DNA from: CAYQTL01 sp964420405
GTDB taxonomy: Bacteria > Acidobacteriota > Thermoanaerobaculia > Thermoanaerobaculales > Sulfomarinibacteraceae
NCBI GenBank assembly: GCA_964420405.1
Contig: CAYQTL010000138.1
Coordinates: forward strand, 1-6,203
Length of the DNA: 6,203 bases
Reading direction: 5' to 3'
The position numbers and the translations under genes are program-made. Of the stretch, positions 1 to 5,631 are shown one piece after another. Below the pieces are notes generated by a model, which was not told the origin of the DNA, did not search any database, and saw only the letters and a program-made list of their open reading frames with translations. The stretch's first letter is position 1. Every line of letters begins with the position of its first letter.

Positions 1-29
1 GACACCTTCCCGACTGTTACCATTGATCC

Positions 30-80
30 ACGGGGCAGGAACCGCCGCGCGAAAACGCGAAAAGGACCGTTCTGCCCCGT
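30..80 (+). promoter_or_regulatory. Palindromic leader upstream of hicB (possible operator or hairpin)
   Basis: The arm ACGGGGCAGGAAC (30-42) is matched by GTTCTGCCCCGT (69-80). Its reverse complement is the same sequence minus one base. A second, smaller palindrome, CGCGAAAACGCG (48-59), sits inside the loop. The structure ends 16 nt before the hicB ATG. Many HicB antitoxins autorepress by binding inverted repeats near their promoter, so an operator is a reasonable inference. This HicB appears to lack a separate DNA-binding domain, however, so an mRNA hairpin or the terminator of an upstream gene are alternatives. No convincing -35/-10 pair was identified; TTACCAT at 17-23 contains a TANNNT-like hexamer (TACCAT). 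Confidence 0.4.
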
Positions 81-96
81 AACGGAGACGCAGACG

Positions 97-339
97 ATGA
101 TCACCGAGTACCTCCGTTCCGCACTCGGGAAGGCCCACTACGAGATCGTCGAGGATGACCTCTCGTACTACGGCGAGATTCCCGGATTCGAAGGCGTTTG
201 GGCCAACGCCGCCACTCTCGAGGAGTGCCGGGCGGAGCTCGCCGAGGTCCTCGAGAGCTGGATCCTGCTCCGGGTCCGCGAGTGCCTGCCGCTGCCCGAG
301 GTCGACGGCCTGAGGTTGGAGGTCAGCGAGGTCGCGTGA
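97..339 (+). CDS. hicB: HicB-family antitoxin
   Basis: This 80-residue protein looks like the antitoxin of a HicBA type II toxin-antitoxin pair. HicB binds the HicA mRNA interferase and blocks its RNA cleavage in the cytoplasm. The sequence has the HicB signature: a partially degraded RNase H-like fold with YEIVEDDLSYYGEIPGF (residues 15-31), then GVWANAATLEECRAELAEVLESW, in which the helix after the strand-rich half is typical. Length is normal for short HicB proteins without a C-terminal HTH or RHH domain. The ATG at 97 is preceded by GGAG (84-87), spaced 9 nt. The gene ends at TGA 337-339, overlapping a GTG that opens the hicA reading frame, so the two are probably translationally coupled. 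Antitoxin-first order is a common variant. Recognition is from memory of the family, without a profile search. Confidence 0.88.
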   Translation: MITEYLRSALGKAHYEIVEDDLSYYGEIPGFEGVWANAATLEECRAELAEVLESWILLRVRECLPLPEVDGLRLEVSEVA

Positions 340-556
340 GCCCGAAGCTCACGCCCGTCTCCCGTCGCGGCCTCGTCCACGCATGAAGGAGCTCGGGTTC
401 CGAGGGCCTTTCGCCGGCGGCAGGCACGCGTTCATGGTGCGTGGGACGACGACCGTCCGAATCCCGAACCCCCACGGTTCCGACATCGGAGTCGGGCTCC
501 TCCGCAGAGTCCTCCGGCAAGCCGGCATCGATCTCGACGAGTGGACCGCCGGGTAG
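336..556 (+). pseudogene. hicA: HicA-like toxin, apparently frameshifted
   Basis: The HicA mRNA interferase signature is split between two frames. From the GTG at 336 (4-nt GTGA overlap with hicB) the peptide is VSPKLTPVSRRGLVHA, then TGA at 384-386. The frame starting at ATG 383 continues MKELGFRGPFAGGRHAF and so on to TAG 554-556 (57 residues). Joined, the pieces match the usual HicA plan: helix 1 with an S-R-R motif, then LGF, the GGRH motif holding the likely catalytic His, and the C-terminal LLRRVLRQAGIDLDEW helix. Adding one base between GC 381-382 and ATG 383 restores the frame with normal spacing. This could be a true inactivating deletion or a sequencing error. Starting at ATG 383 would give a product without helix 1, unlikely to be a normal toxin. 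Family assignment is firm; functional status is not. Confidence 0.75.
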
Positions 557-906
557 ACCCCGACACCACGGTTCAGAAGAGCGGCAATCGGCACGGGCAG
601 GCTGTACCCTCCCTAGGGACAACGGTATCCGAAACGAGTACACCACCCGTCTCCAGGCCTGCAGTCGTGCCGCCGGTCTCCAGGTCGCCATCCACACGGC
701 CCGGTGATCGCACGAGATGCCGAGCGGGAGCCCGGCGCGACGAGCGGCCGCTGCGTCGCGAAACCCGCCCGACCCGTGCACGCTCCGACGACCTGCACTA
801 CAGTGGAATCCGACATCCCGACGTGACCCTGATGCCGGACCGACCGCGAAAGGCAGACCCGACACCGCACCGAACAGACCGACACCGTGCCCAGCAGGGG
901 GACACC
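557..906. other. Gene-free spacer between hicA and the Hsp70 operon
   Basis: No convincing gene is seen in these 350 bases. The Hsp70 frame is open back to 541, but the encoded residues are a low-complexity Arg/Pro/Thr stretch unlike any domain, and the frame overlaps the end of hicA. The operon promoter should lie here. TACAGT (799-804) is a possible -10 hexamer of the TANNNT type, but no good -35 is visible at the right distance. A short imperfect hairpin lies at 603-621. The last 80 bases contain the near-repeats CCGACACCGCACCG and CCGACACCGTGCCC, of unknown meaning. Confidence 0.5.
603..621. promoter_or_regulatory. Short imperfect inverted repeat
   Basis: TGTACCCT (603-610) can pair with AGGGACA (615-621) with one bulged base across a 4-nt loop; the core TCCCTAGGGA (610-619) is a perfect palindrome. 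It lies about 50 nt after the hicA stop. There is no following T-run, so an intrinsic terminator is weakly supported. A protein-binding site for the downstream operon is an alternative. At this size it could also be chance. Confidence 0.2.
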
Positions 907-3327
907 ATGCCCACCGACGAGCTGCTCAACCTGATCCCACTCGAGACGCAGGCTCTGCGACCCGTCGACGGCCCGGTGCGGGTCCTCGGCATCGACCTCG
1001 GGACGACCAACTCGACCATCACCGAGATCGTCTGGGACCCGGCTCACCCCGGCGGAGCCCACGCCCGCACCCTCGAGATCGAGCAGCCGACCCTCGAGGG
1101 CAGCTACGTCGGCCCCCTCGTGCCGTCGGTCGTGGCGATCGACGGCGCCAGGAAGTGGGTCGGCGAGGGCGCCAAGCGCCTCCGGGCGCAGGCGCCGTTC
1201 CGCCACCTCGAGCGCAACCGCTCCGTGTTCTACGAGTGCAAGAACGACATCGGCCTGCGGCGCACCTACCACCGCGCGCCCGAGGGCTTTGGCAGCGCCG
1301 CCGCGATCGGAGGCCACGTGATCCGGGCGATGGTCGACGCCGCCCGGGAGCAGGACCCGACCCCGGTCGACCGGGTGGTGGTGACCGTGCCGGCCTCCTT
1401 CCAGCTCGCCCAGCGCTCGGACACCGCCGAGGCCATGAGCCTGGCCGGCCTCACCGTCGGCAGCGGCGACCTCCTCGACGAGCCGACGGCCGCGTTCGTC
1501 GACTACGCCGTGCAGCACCCCGACCGCCTCCGGGGCCAGGCCGGAGGGCTCAGCAACCTCGTCGTGCTCGACTTCGGCGGCGGCACCTGCGACGTCGTCG
1601 TCCTCGGGGTGCGGCCCGCCGGCGGCCGCTTCGACATCGCCCCGCGCGCCGTGTCCCGCTACCACCGCCTCGGCGGCGGCGACATCGACCGCGCGATCGT
1701 CCACTCCTGCCTCATCCCCCAGCTCCTCGAGCAGAACGACCTCGGCCGGTACGACCTCGGCTACGAGCAGAAGAAGCTCGTCGTCGAGCCCGCCCTGCTC
1801 GGCGTCGCCGAGAGCCTCAAGGAGGGGCTGTGCGCCGAGATCCGGCGCCTGGAGGCGTTCGGCAAGTACGAGCAGGAGCGCCCGCGGCTCGAGAAGACCT
1901 ACCCCGGCTCGTGGCCGATCCTCGTCGGCGAGAGCGAGCTCCAGCTCGGCTCGCCGAAGCTCTCGGCGACCGACTTCGAGGAGATCCTCGGGCCGTTCCT
2001 CGAGCCGGACCTCCTCTACCCGCGGGAGACCGAGTACGTCTCGTCGTGCTCGATCTTCGCACCCCTCCAGGACGCCCTCGACCGCGCCGGCCTCGACCCG
2101 GCGGAGGTCGGACTCTGCCTGCTCGTCGGCGGCAGCTCGCTGATCCCCCAGGTCCGCACCGCGGTCGGCGCGCACTTCCCGAACGCCTCCGTGCTGAGCT
2201 TCGACGACCGCGAGGCCGTGAAGACCTGCGTCAGCCGCGGCGCCGCCTACCACGCCCTCGCCCTCGCCATGACCGGACGCGGCGTGATCCAGCCGGTGAC
2301 GCCGGAGGACCTCGCGATCCGGACGCGCCGCGGCGTCGTCCCCCTGATCGCACGGGGAACCCCTCTCCCGTTCCCCGACGACGGCGGCTGGGCGTCCAAC
2401 GACGACCTGACCATCCCCGAGACCGCCACGCGCTCCCTGACGGTCCGCTTCGAGCTGGTCGGCGGCGACGACCACCGCACCCTGGCCGTCAACACCGCCA
2501 GCTTCGACCACCCGGTCTTCGTCGGCGACCCCCTCGCCCTGCGCTACCGGGTCGACGGCAACCAGGTCCTCACGATGCGCGCCCGCCTCGCCGACGCCGA
2601 CGACTCCGACGAGGTCGAGCTCACGATCGAGAACCCGCTCACCAACGTCGTCGACCCGAGCGAGAGCCGCCGCCGGATCGACGAGGTCGAGGAGGAGCTG
2701 AGAACCTCCAAGCTGACGAAGGACGAGACCCTGAGGCGCCTCGACGAGCTCGCCCGGCGCTACGCCGACATCGGCCAACGCGAGCGTGCCCTGGCGTTCA
2801 TCAACACGACCCTCCGGGCGAGGGCGCGGCCAGACGCCGGCCTGCTGAACCGCGCCGGGATCCTGGCCGGCGAGATCGGCGACCACCAGCGGCAGGAGAA
2901 GTACTACCGCGAGGCGGCGCAGGTCTCGACGTGGACGGGCCCGCTGTTCAACCTCGCCCTCGCCTACGAGAGTCAGGGCCGGACCGACGCCGCCGTCGCC
3001 GCACTCGACGAGGCCCTCGAGCGGTCCCGCGACGCCCCGTACCTCGTGCTGAGGGCGCGGCTCGCCCGGAAGGTCGGCGACGACGCGGCGGCGGCCGCCC
3101 TGGTCGACGAGGCCCTCGCTCTGTTCGACCCGGTCGACTCCCTCGACGACTTCGAGCTGAGCTGGGTCGAGGCCGCCGCCAGGATGGCGAAGGACGACCA
3201 GCTCGTGGCCGAGGCCACCGCCGAGCGGCAGCGGCGCCAGCGCGCCGGCGCCGCCCCCGCCAGCGCCGAGGGCGTCCTCCCCGACAGCCGCGACGACCGC
3301 CTCGCCGCGCCCGGAGACCCGCAGTGA
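907..3327 (+). CDS. Hsp70-like ATPase with C-terminal TPR-like repeats
   Basis: An 806-residue DnaK-type actin-fold ATPase. Visible landmarks are phosphate-1 GIDLGTTNS (28-36), ECKNDIG with K112 aligning with DnaK K70, VPASF (161-165), DEPTAA (191-196), phosphate-2 DFGGGTCD (222-229), LGGGDID (255-261) and the adenosine motif LLVGGSSLIP (405-414). All key ATPase residues appear present. Residues about 459-578 resemble the Hsp70 beta substrate-binding domain (RRGVVPLIARGTPLP and the following strands). The usual helical lid is replaced by TPR-like helical pairs at about 610-745 (for example LFNLALAYESQGRTDAAVAAL), then a disordered Arg/Ala/Pro tail. The DnaK interdomain linker (VLLLDV type) is not conserved. 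Start: ATG 907 has AGGGGG (896-901) 5 nt upstream; in-frame ATG 832 has no ribosome site. The stop overlaps the helicase GTG, implying one operon. No GrpE or J-protein is nearby, so a housekeeping chaperone role is unlikely; a role with the helicase is inferred. Confidence 0.9.
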   Translation: MPTDELLNLIPLETQALRPVDGPVRVLGIDLGTTNSTITEIVWDPAHPGGAHARTLEIEQPTLEGSYVGPLVPSVVAIDGARKWVGEGAKRLRAQAPFRHLERNRSVFYECKNDIGLRRTYHRAPEGFGSAAAIGGHVIRAMVDAAREQDPTPVDRVVVTVPASFQLAQRSDTAEAMSLAGLTVGSGDLLDEPTAAFVDYAVQHPDRLRGQAGGLSNLVVLDFGGGTCDVVVLGVRPAGGRFDIAPRAVSRYHRLGGGDIDRAIVHSCLIPQLLEQNDLGRYDLGYEQKKLVVEPALLGVAESLKEGLCAEIRRLEAFGKYEQERPRLEKTYPGSWPILVGESELQLGSPKLSATDFEEILGPFLEPDLLYPRETEYVSSCSIFAPLQDALDRAGLDPAEVGLCLLVGGSSLIPQVRTAVGAHFPNASVLSFDDREAVKTCVSRGAAYHALALAMTGRGVIQPVTPEDLAIRTRRGVVPLIARGTPLPFPDDGGWASNDDLTIPETATRSLTVRFELVGGDDHRTLAVNTASFDHPVFVGDPLALRYRVDGNQVLTMRARLADADDSDEVELTIENPLTNVVDPSESRRRIDEVEEELRTSKLTKDETLRRLDELARRYADIGQRERALAFINTTLRARARPDAGLLNRAGILAGEIGDHQRQEKYYREAAQVSTWTGPLFNLALAYESQGRTDAAVAALDEALERSRDAPYLVLRARLARKVGDDAAAAALVDEALALFDPVDSLDDFELSWVEAAARMAKDDQLVAEATAERQRRQRAGAAPASAEGVLPDSRDDRLAAPGDPQ

Positions 3328-4541
3328 AGCTGGTCCCGCCGTCCGAGCTGACCACCGAGCAGCTTCGCGCCGTCGAGCTGGGGGTCCAGGAGCACCGGCT
3401 CATCGTGGGCGGCCCCGGCTCCGGCAAGACCCAGATCCTCCTCCACCGCGCCGACCACCTCCGGCGCACCCTCGGCGCCGCCGACGGCGACTACTTCATC
3501 GTCGTCTTCACGCGCGCCCTCAAGCACTACCTCCGCTCCGCCTCCCACATGCTCGACATCCCCGAGGAGAACATCGACACCCTCGACCACTGGTGCATCG
3601 ACTCCTATCGGGCCCACGTCGGCGGCCGCCTGCCGTACGACAGCGCCCGCACGATGCCCGACTTCGCCGCCATCCGCCGCGCGGCGCGGACGCTCCTCGA
3701 GCGGCGCTCCGGCCCCCCGCCGTACAGGTTCGTGCTGGTCGACGAAGGCCAGGACCTCGACCCGGAGGCGTTCGAGATCATCCGCCGGATGGCGCGCCAC
3801 GTCACCGTCTGCGCCGACCACAAGCAGCAGATCTACGACTCGGGCTCCGCCGAGGCCGCGATCCTCCGCCAGCTCGGCCTGCGCCAGCGCAACCTCTCGC
3901 TGCTCGAGACCTACCGCTGCACGCCGTACATCATGAAGCTGGCCAGCAGGTTCATCGTCGACCCGCAGGAGGCGGCCGAGTTCGTCCGCCAGTGCCGCCT
4001 GTCCGCCGGCGGCCGCGAGGTCCCGCTCGCCTACCTCGCCGCCGACCTCGACGACGAGAGCAGGCGCCTCACCGAGGTCCTCAGGACCCGCCTGTCCCGC
4101 GGCGAGACGGTCGCGATCCTGGTCGCCAAGCAGCGCCAGATGTACGGCATCTCGAAAGGGCTCGAGGAGCAGGGGTTCGACGTCGAGACCAAGAACGACC
4201 TCGACTTCAGCTCCAGCCGCCCCAAGGTGCTGCCCTACCACAGCGCCAAGGGCCTCACCTTCGACACCGTCCTGCTCCCCCGCATCACCGCGGGATCGTT
4301 CTCCAAGGTCTCGCGCGACCGGCTCACCCGCCTCCTGTTCGTCGCCATCAGCCGCGCCACCGGCTGGGTCTACACCAGCACCACCGACCCCGACTTCTTC
4401 CACTCCCTCGCCGGCTTCGACCGGGCCGCCGCCGGCGGCGCCCTCGAGATCCAGGACGGCCGCACCGCGCCCGACACCGAGGCCACCGCGCCCGACCGGA
4501 CAGCGCAGGACGCCGACGTCGACCTGCTGGATCTCCTCTGA
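3324..4541 (+). CDS. Compact UvrD/Rep-type SF1 DNA helicase
   Basis: A 405-residue superfamily 1A helicase, expected to use ATP to translocate on single-stranded DNA and unwind duplexes 3' to 5'. Motifs in order: Q motif LTTEQLRAVE (9-18, Q13); Walker A GGPGSGKT (29-36); Ia FTRALKHYL (62-70); IDTLDHW (84-90); Walker B/II VLVDEGQD (137-144); III ADHKQQIY (164-171); IV LLETYRC (193-199); V YHSAKGLTFDTV (305-316); VI LLFVAISRATGWVY (337-350) with R344 as the likely arginine finger. The set is intact. UvrD, Rep and PcrA are about 650-730 residues; here the stretches between Ic and II (about 45 residues) and IV and V (about 105) are short, so the 1B and 2B insertions are reduced or missing. A 50-residue acidic tail ends the protein. 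No nuclease domain is visible. The GTG start overlaps the TGA of the Hsp70-like gene (GTGA), indicating translational coupling. Function beyond DNA or RNA helicase activity is inferred. Confidence 0.9.
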   Translation: MKLVPPSELTTEQLRAVELGVQEHRLIVGGPGSGKTQILLHRADHLRRTLGAADGDYFIVVFTRALKHYLRSASHMLDIPEENIDTLDHWCIDSYRAHVGGRLPYDSARTMPDFAAIRRAARTLLERRSGPPPYRFVLVDEGQDLDPEAFEIIRRMARHVTVCADHKQQIYDSGSAEAAILRQLGLRQRNLSLLETYRCTPYIMKLASRFIVDPQEAAEFVRQCRLSAGGREVPLAYLAADLDDESRRLTEVLRTRLSRGETVAILVAKQRQMYGISKGLEEQGFDVETKNDLDFSSSRPKVLPYHSAKGLTFDTVLLPRITAGSFSKVSRDRLTRLLFVAISRATGWVYTSTTDPDFFHSLAGFDRAAAGGALEIQDGRTAPDTEATAPDRTAQDADVDLLDLL

Positions 4542-4618
4542 TCTCGAGCGACCCCTCGCAGAGCCCACGCACCCTCGAGTCCCGGGCTCGCGGTGACAGC
4601 AGTCGGGCCCCACGGATG
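4542..4618. other. Spacer after the helicase, possible weak stem-loop
   Basis: This short non-coding stretch follows the helicase stop. GAGCCC (4561-4566) can pair with GGGCTC (4584-4589) over a 17-nt loop. There is no T-run, so an intrinsic terminator is only weakly suggested. No gene is seen. Confidence 0.3.
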
Positions 4619-4699
4619 AGTGCCGCCGCGCGAGGTTGGCGGATTCGTGATGGAGAAACCTCTCACAACTGTCAGAGTGTCGGCCTTGGCACCGGATGC
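4619..4699 (+). repeat. Copy A, 5' part of a duplicated small gene, cut by the gap
   Basis: This segment is a diverged direct repeat of 5199-5280. Exact blocks include GGATTCGTGA (4641-4650 and 5220-5229) and AGTGTCGGCCTTGGCAC (4676-4692 and 5255-5271). The shared reading frame gives GGFVMEKPLTTVRVSALAPD here and AGFVRGQPPVTAKVSALALE in the other copy, so it probably derives from coding DNA. ATG 4650 is a possible start, with no good ribosome site. The sequence runs into the N gap, so the rest of this copy cannot be read directly. Function unknown; not recognised. Confidence 0.5.
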
Positions 4700-4799
4700 N
4701 NNNNNNNNNNNNNNNNNNNNNNNNNNNNNNNNNNNNNNNNNNNNNNNNNNNNNNNNNNNNNNNNNNNNNNNNNNNNNNNNNNNNNNNNNNNNNNNNNNN
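4700..4799. other. Assembly gap (100 N)
   Basis: Exactly 100 undetermined bases, the customary placeholder for a gap of unknown length. The right edge coincides with the left end of a palindromic repeat unit (AGCGCGGGCAT at 4799-4809 matching the start of the unit at 4898). This suggests that the assembler broke inside a repeat array. Reading frames crossing this stretch are meaningless. Confidence 0.98.
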
Positions 4800-4877
4800 A
4801 GCGCGGGCATCTTGCCGGCATGCATCGGTCGGAGCACGCGGTCCGAACGTCGCCTGCCGGCTGGAAGCCGGCGCTAC
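4799..4877. repeat. GCCGGC-rich palindromic repeat, unit 1
   Basis: The unit runs from AGCGCGGGCATCTTGCCGGC to GCCGGCTGGAAGCCGGCGCT followed by AC. The ends are inverted: GCCGGCGCTAC at the right pairs with the GTAGCGC-type left arm, whose first bases are lost in the gap. The core is CATCGGTCGGA, then CGCGG, then CCGAACGTC. Similar AGCGCCGGC...GCCGGCGCT palindromes occur as dispersed intergenic elements in several high-GC phyla (known from general experience, not searched). They behave like REP or MITE-type non-coding elements. The second unit follows at an offset of exactly 100 bp. Confidence 0.75.
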
Positions 4878-4897
4878 GGAGAGCGCGCACTTAGCCC

Positions 4898-4983
4898 GTA
4901 GCGCCGGCATCCTGCCGGCACGCATCGGTCGGAACCCGCGGCCCGAACGTCCTCTGCCAAGTCGGAGCCGCGCCGCAGCTCCG
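4898..4983. repeat. GCCGGC-rich palindromic repeat, unit 2 (right arm decayed)
   Basis: GTAGCGCCGGCATCCTGCCG opens the unit. CGCATCGGTCGGA (4921-4933) and CCGAACGTC (4943-4951) repeat the core of unit 1 exactly 100 bp downstream. The expected right arm (GCCGGCTGGAAGCCGGC type) is eroded to GCCAAGTCGGAGCCGCGCC. A replacement 6-bp stem, CGGAGC (4964-4969) with GCTCCG (4978-4983), could still form. It is probably an older or recombined copy of the same element. Confidence 0.65.
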
Positions 4984-4985
4984 AT

Positions 4986-5002
4986 CTCCAGGCCGGCAGG
5001 CA
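4986..5002 (-). repeat. Fragment of the palindromic repeat, inverted
   Basis: CTCCAGGCCGGCAGGCA resembles the reverse complement of the right arm of unit 1 (TGCCGGCTGGAAG), with one extra G. It looks like a 17-bp remnant of a third element in opposite orientation. The short length makes this tentative. Confidence 0.35.
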
Positions 5003-5040
5003 CCCGACTGGGCGATTGCACGGAATGCTGGGCTGGAGCT

Positions 5041-5165
5041 CGGCGCTCCAAGCGACCTCGACCAGATCGCCACCGACACCGGATGGCCTCCCGACACCCG
5101 CCGCACCCAGGGTGTCATCCGCGCCACCTTCCTCGGCCTGCCCGAAGACGTCGCCCTCTGGTGGC
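5041..5165 (+). pseudogene. Copy A, 3' part of the duplicated small gene
   Basis: In the frame of AGC 5051 the peptide is SDLDQIATDTGWPPDTRRTQ, then GVIRATFLGLPEDVALWW. This matches copy B (YADLHQIAADAGWPRDTHRT, GVIRAT, stop, LGLPDEVALW) nearly residue for residue, and differences are mostly conservative or synonymous, so both once encoded protein. Upstream similarity (CTCGGCGCT, 5036-5048) needs a 1-nt frameshift to join, and no start codon fits. After VALWW the match ends. I infer that this and 4619-4699 are the two halves of one ancestral copy, now separated by the palindromic elements and the gap. I do not recognise the family. Confidence 0.5.
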
Positions 5166-5225
5166 TGGCGTCAGCTACCGATGGGCGCCACGAAGAGCTG
5201 CCGCCGCACAGGGATTGCGGGATTC

Positions 5226-5480
5226 GTGAGGGGTCAGCCGCCCGTAACTGCCAAAGTGTCGGCCTTGGCACTCGAGATGGCACTCGAGACTCGGCGCTAC
5301 GCCGACCTCCACCAGATCGCCGCCGACGCCGGATGGCCCCGCGACACCCACCGCACCGTCGGCGTCATCCGCGCCACATAGCTCGGCCTGCCTGACGAGG
5401 TCGCCCTCTGGCGCCACCACCGCGAGTTCGTCCGGTCCCGGCATGACGACCTGGCCCGGGCTCTGGCGCCGATCGCCTGA
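5226..5480 (+). pseudogene. Copy B of the small gene, broken by an in-frame amber codon
   Basis: Read from GTG 5226 or ATG 5277, the frame runs to TAG 5379-5381 and, past it, continues as LGLPDEVALWRHHREFVRSR to a second stop, TGA 5478-5480. Total coding capacity would be 83 residues plus the amber. Copy A has TTC (Phe) where copy B has TAG, so the stop probably arose from TAC or a similar codon. A 12-bp in-frame tandem duplication (GGCACTCGAGAT/GGCACTCGAGAC, 5267-5290) repeats the peptide ALE-M/T. The predicted product is soluble, mixed helical, with charged ends and no recognised motif. It may be a decayed toxin-antitoxin or phage-type small protein, but this is not supported by any motif. 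Amber readthrough or reassignment is possible but less likely. Confidence 0.45.
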
Positions 5481-5525
5481 CCACTCGACCCACCGCCAAG
5501 TCCGCGCACTCCGGGGAACCGACCT

Positions 5526-5605
5526 GGCGTTCCCGCCCACAGGCTGGTTGTCCCGGCCAAGGGTCGGCGTTCCCGACCACGGGCTGGTGTCCTACTCGCC
5601 AGGGC
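5526..5605. repeat. Degenerate 20-bp tandem repeat, about 4 units
   Basis: Units start at 5526 (GGCGTTCCCGCCCACAGGCT), 5546 (GGTTGTCCCGGCCAAGGGTC), 5566 (GGCGTTCCCGACCACGGGCT) and 5586 (GGTGTCCTACTCGCCAGGGC). Units 1 and 3 agree at 18 of 20 positions; units 2 and 4 are weaker. The period is not a multiple of three, so it is not protein-repeat DNA. Unit 3 can form a small CCCG/CGGG hairpin. There are no unique spacers, so it is not a CRISPR array. It may be an iteron-like binding array or a decayed minisatellite. Confidence 0.5.
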
Positions 5606-5631
5606 CCCAGACCCACAGCCCGTCCCGAGTT

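Noticed and set aside
541..906. N-terminal extension of the Hsp70-like protein back to GTG 541
   Set aside because: The added 122 residues are a low-complexity Arg/Pro/Thr stretch with no domain, the frame overlaps the end of hicA, and the ATG at 907 has a strong, well-spaced ribosome site.
613..2886. Large minus-strand open frame of 757 codons
   Set aside because: It is antisense to the clearly coding Hsp70-like gene, has biased Val/Ala/Gly/Glu composition and no recognisable domain.
717..3323. Long open frame in phase with the helicase extending upstream through the Hsp70-like gene
   Set aside because: It translates to Arg/Pro/Gly-rich sequence typical of an out-of-frame reading of GC-rich coding DNA. 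The helicase starts at GTG 3324 just before its Q motif.
907..3327. Housekeeping DnaK chaperone
   Set aside because: It has no GrpE, DnaJ or HspR neighbours, lacks the normal lid and linker, and carries TPR-like repeats; it is a divergent Hsp70 paralogue.
4561..4589. Intrinsic terminator after the helicase
   Set aside because: There is only a 6-bp stem with a 17-nt loop and no T-run, so it was mentioned but not called.
4799..4983. CRISPR-like or protein-coding reading of the palindromic units
   Set aside because: The units diverge across their full length and no repeat-spacer alternation is seen. The SAGILPA and AGFQPAG-type peptides in these frames are typical spurious translations of such GCCGGC elements.
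2973..5051. Large minus-strand open frame of 692 codons
   Set aside because: It is antisense to the helicase and crosses the N gap, so its continuity is artificial.
5526..5605. CRISPR array
   Set aside because: The 20-bp units are contiguous and degenerate, with no unique spacers between conserved repeats and no cas genes in the window.
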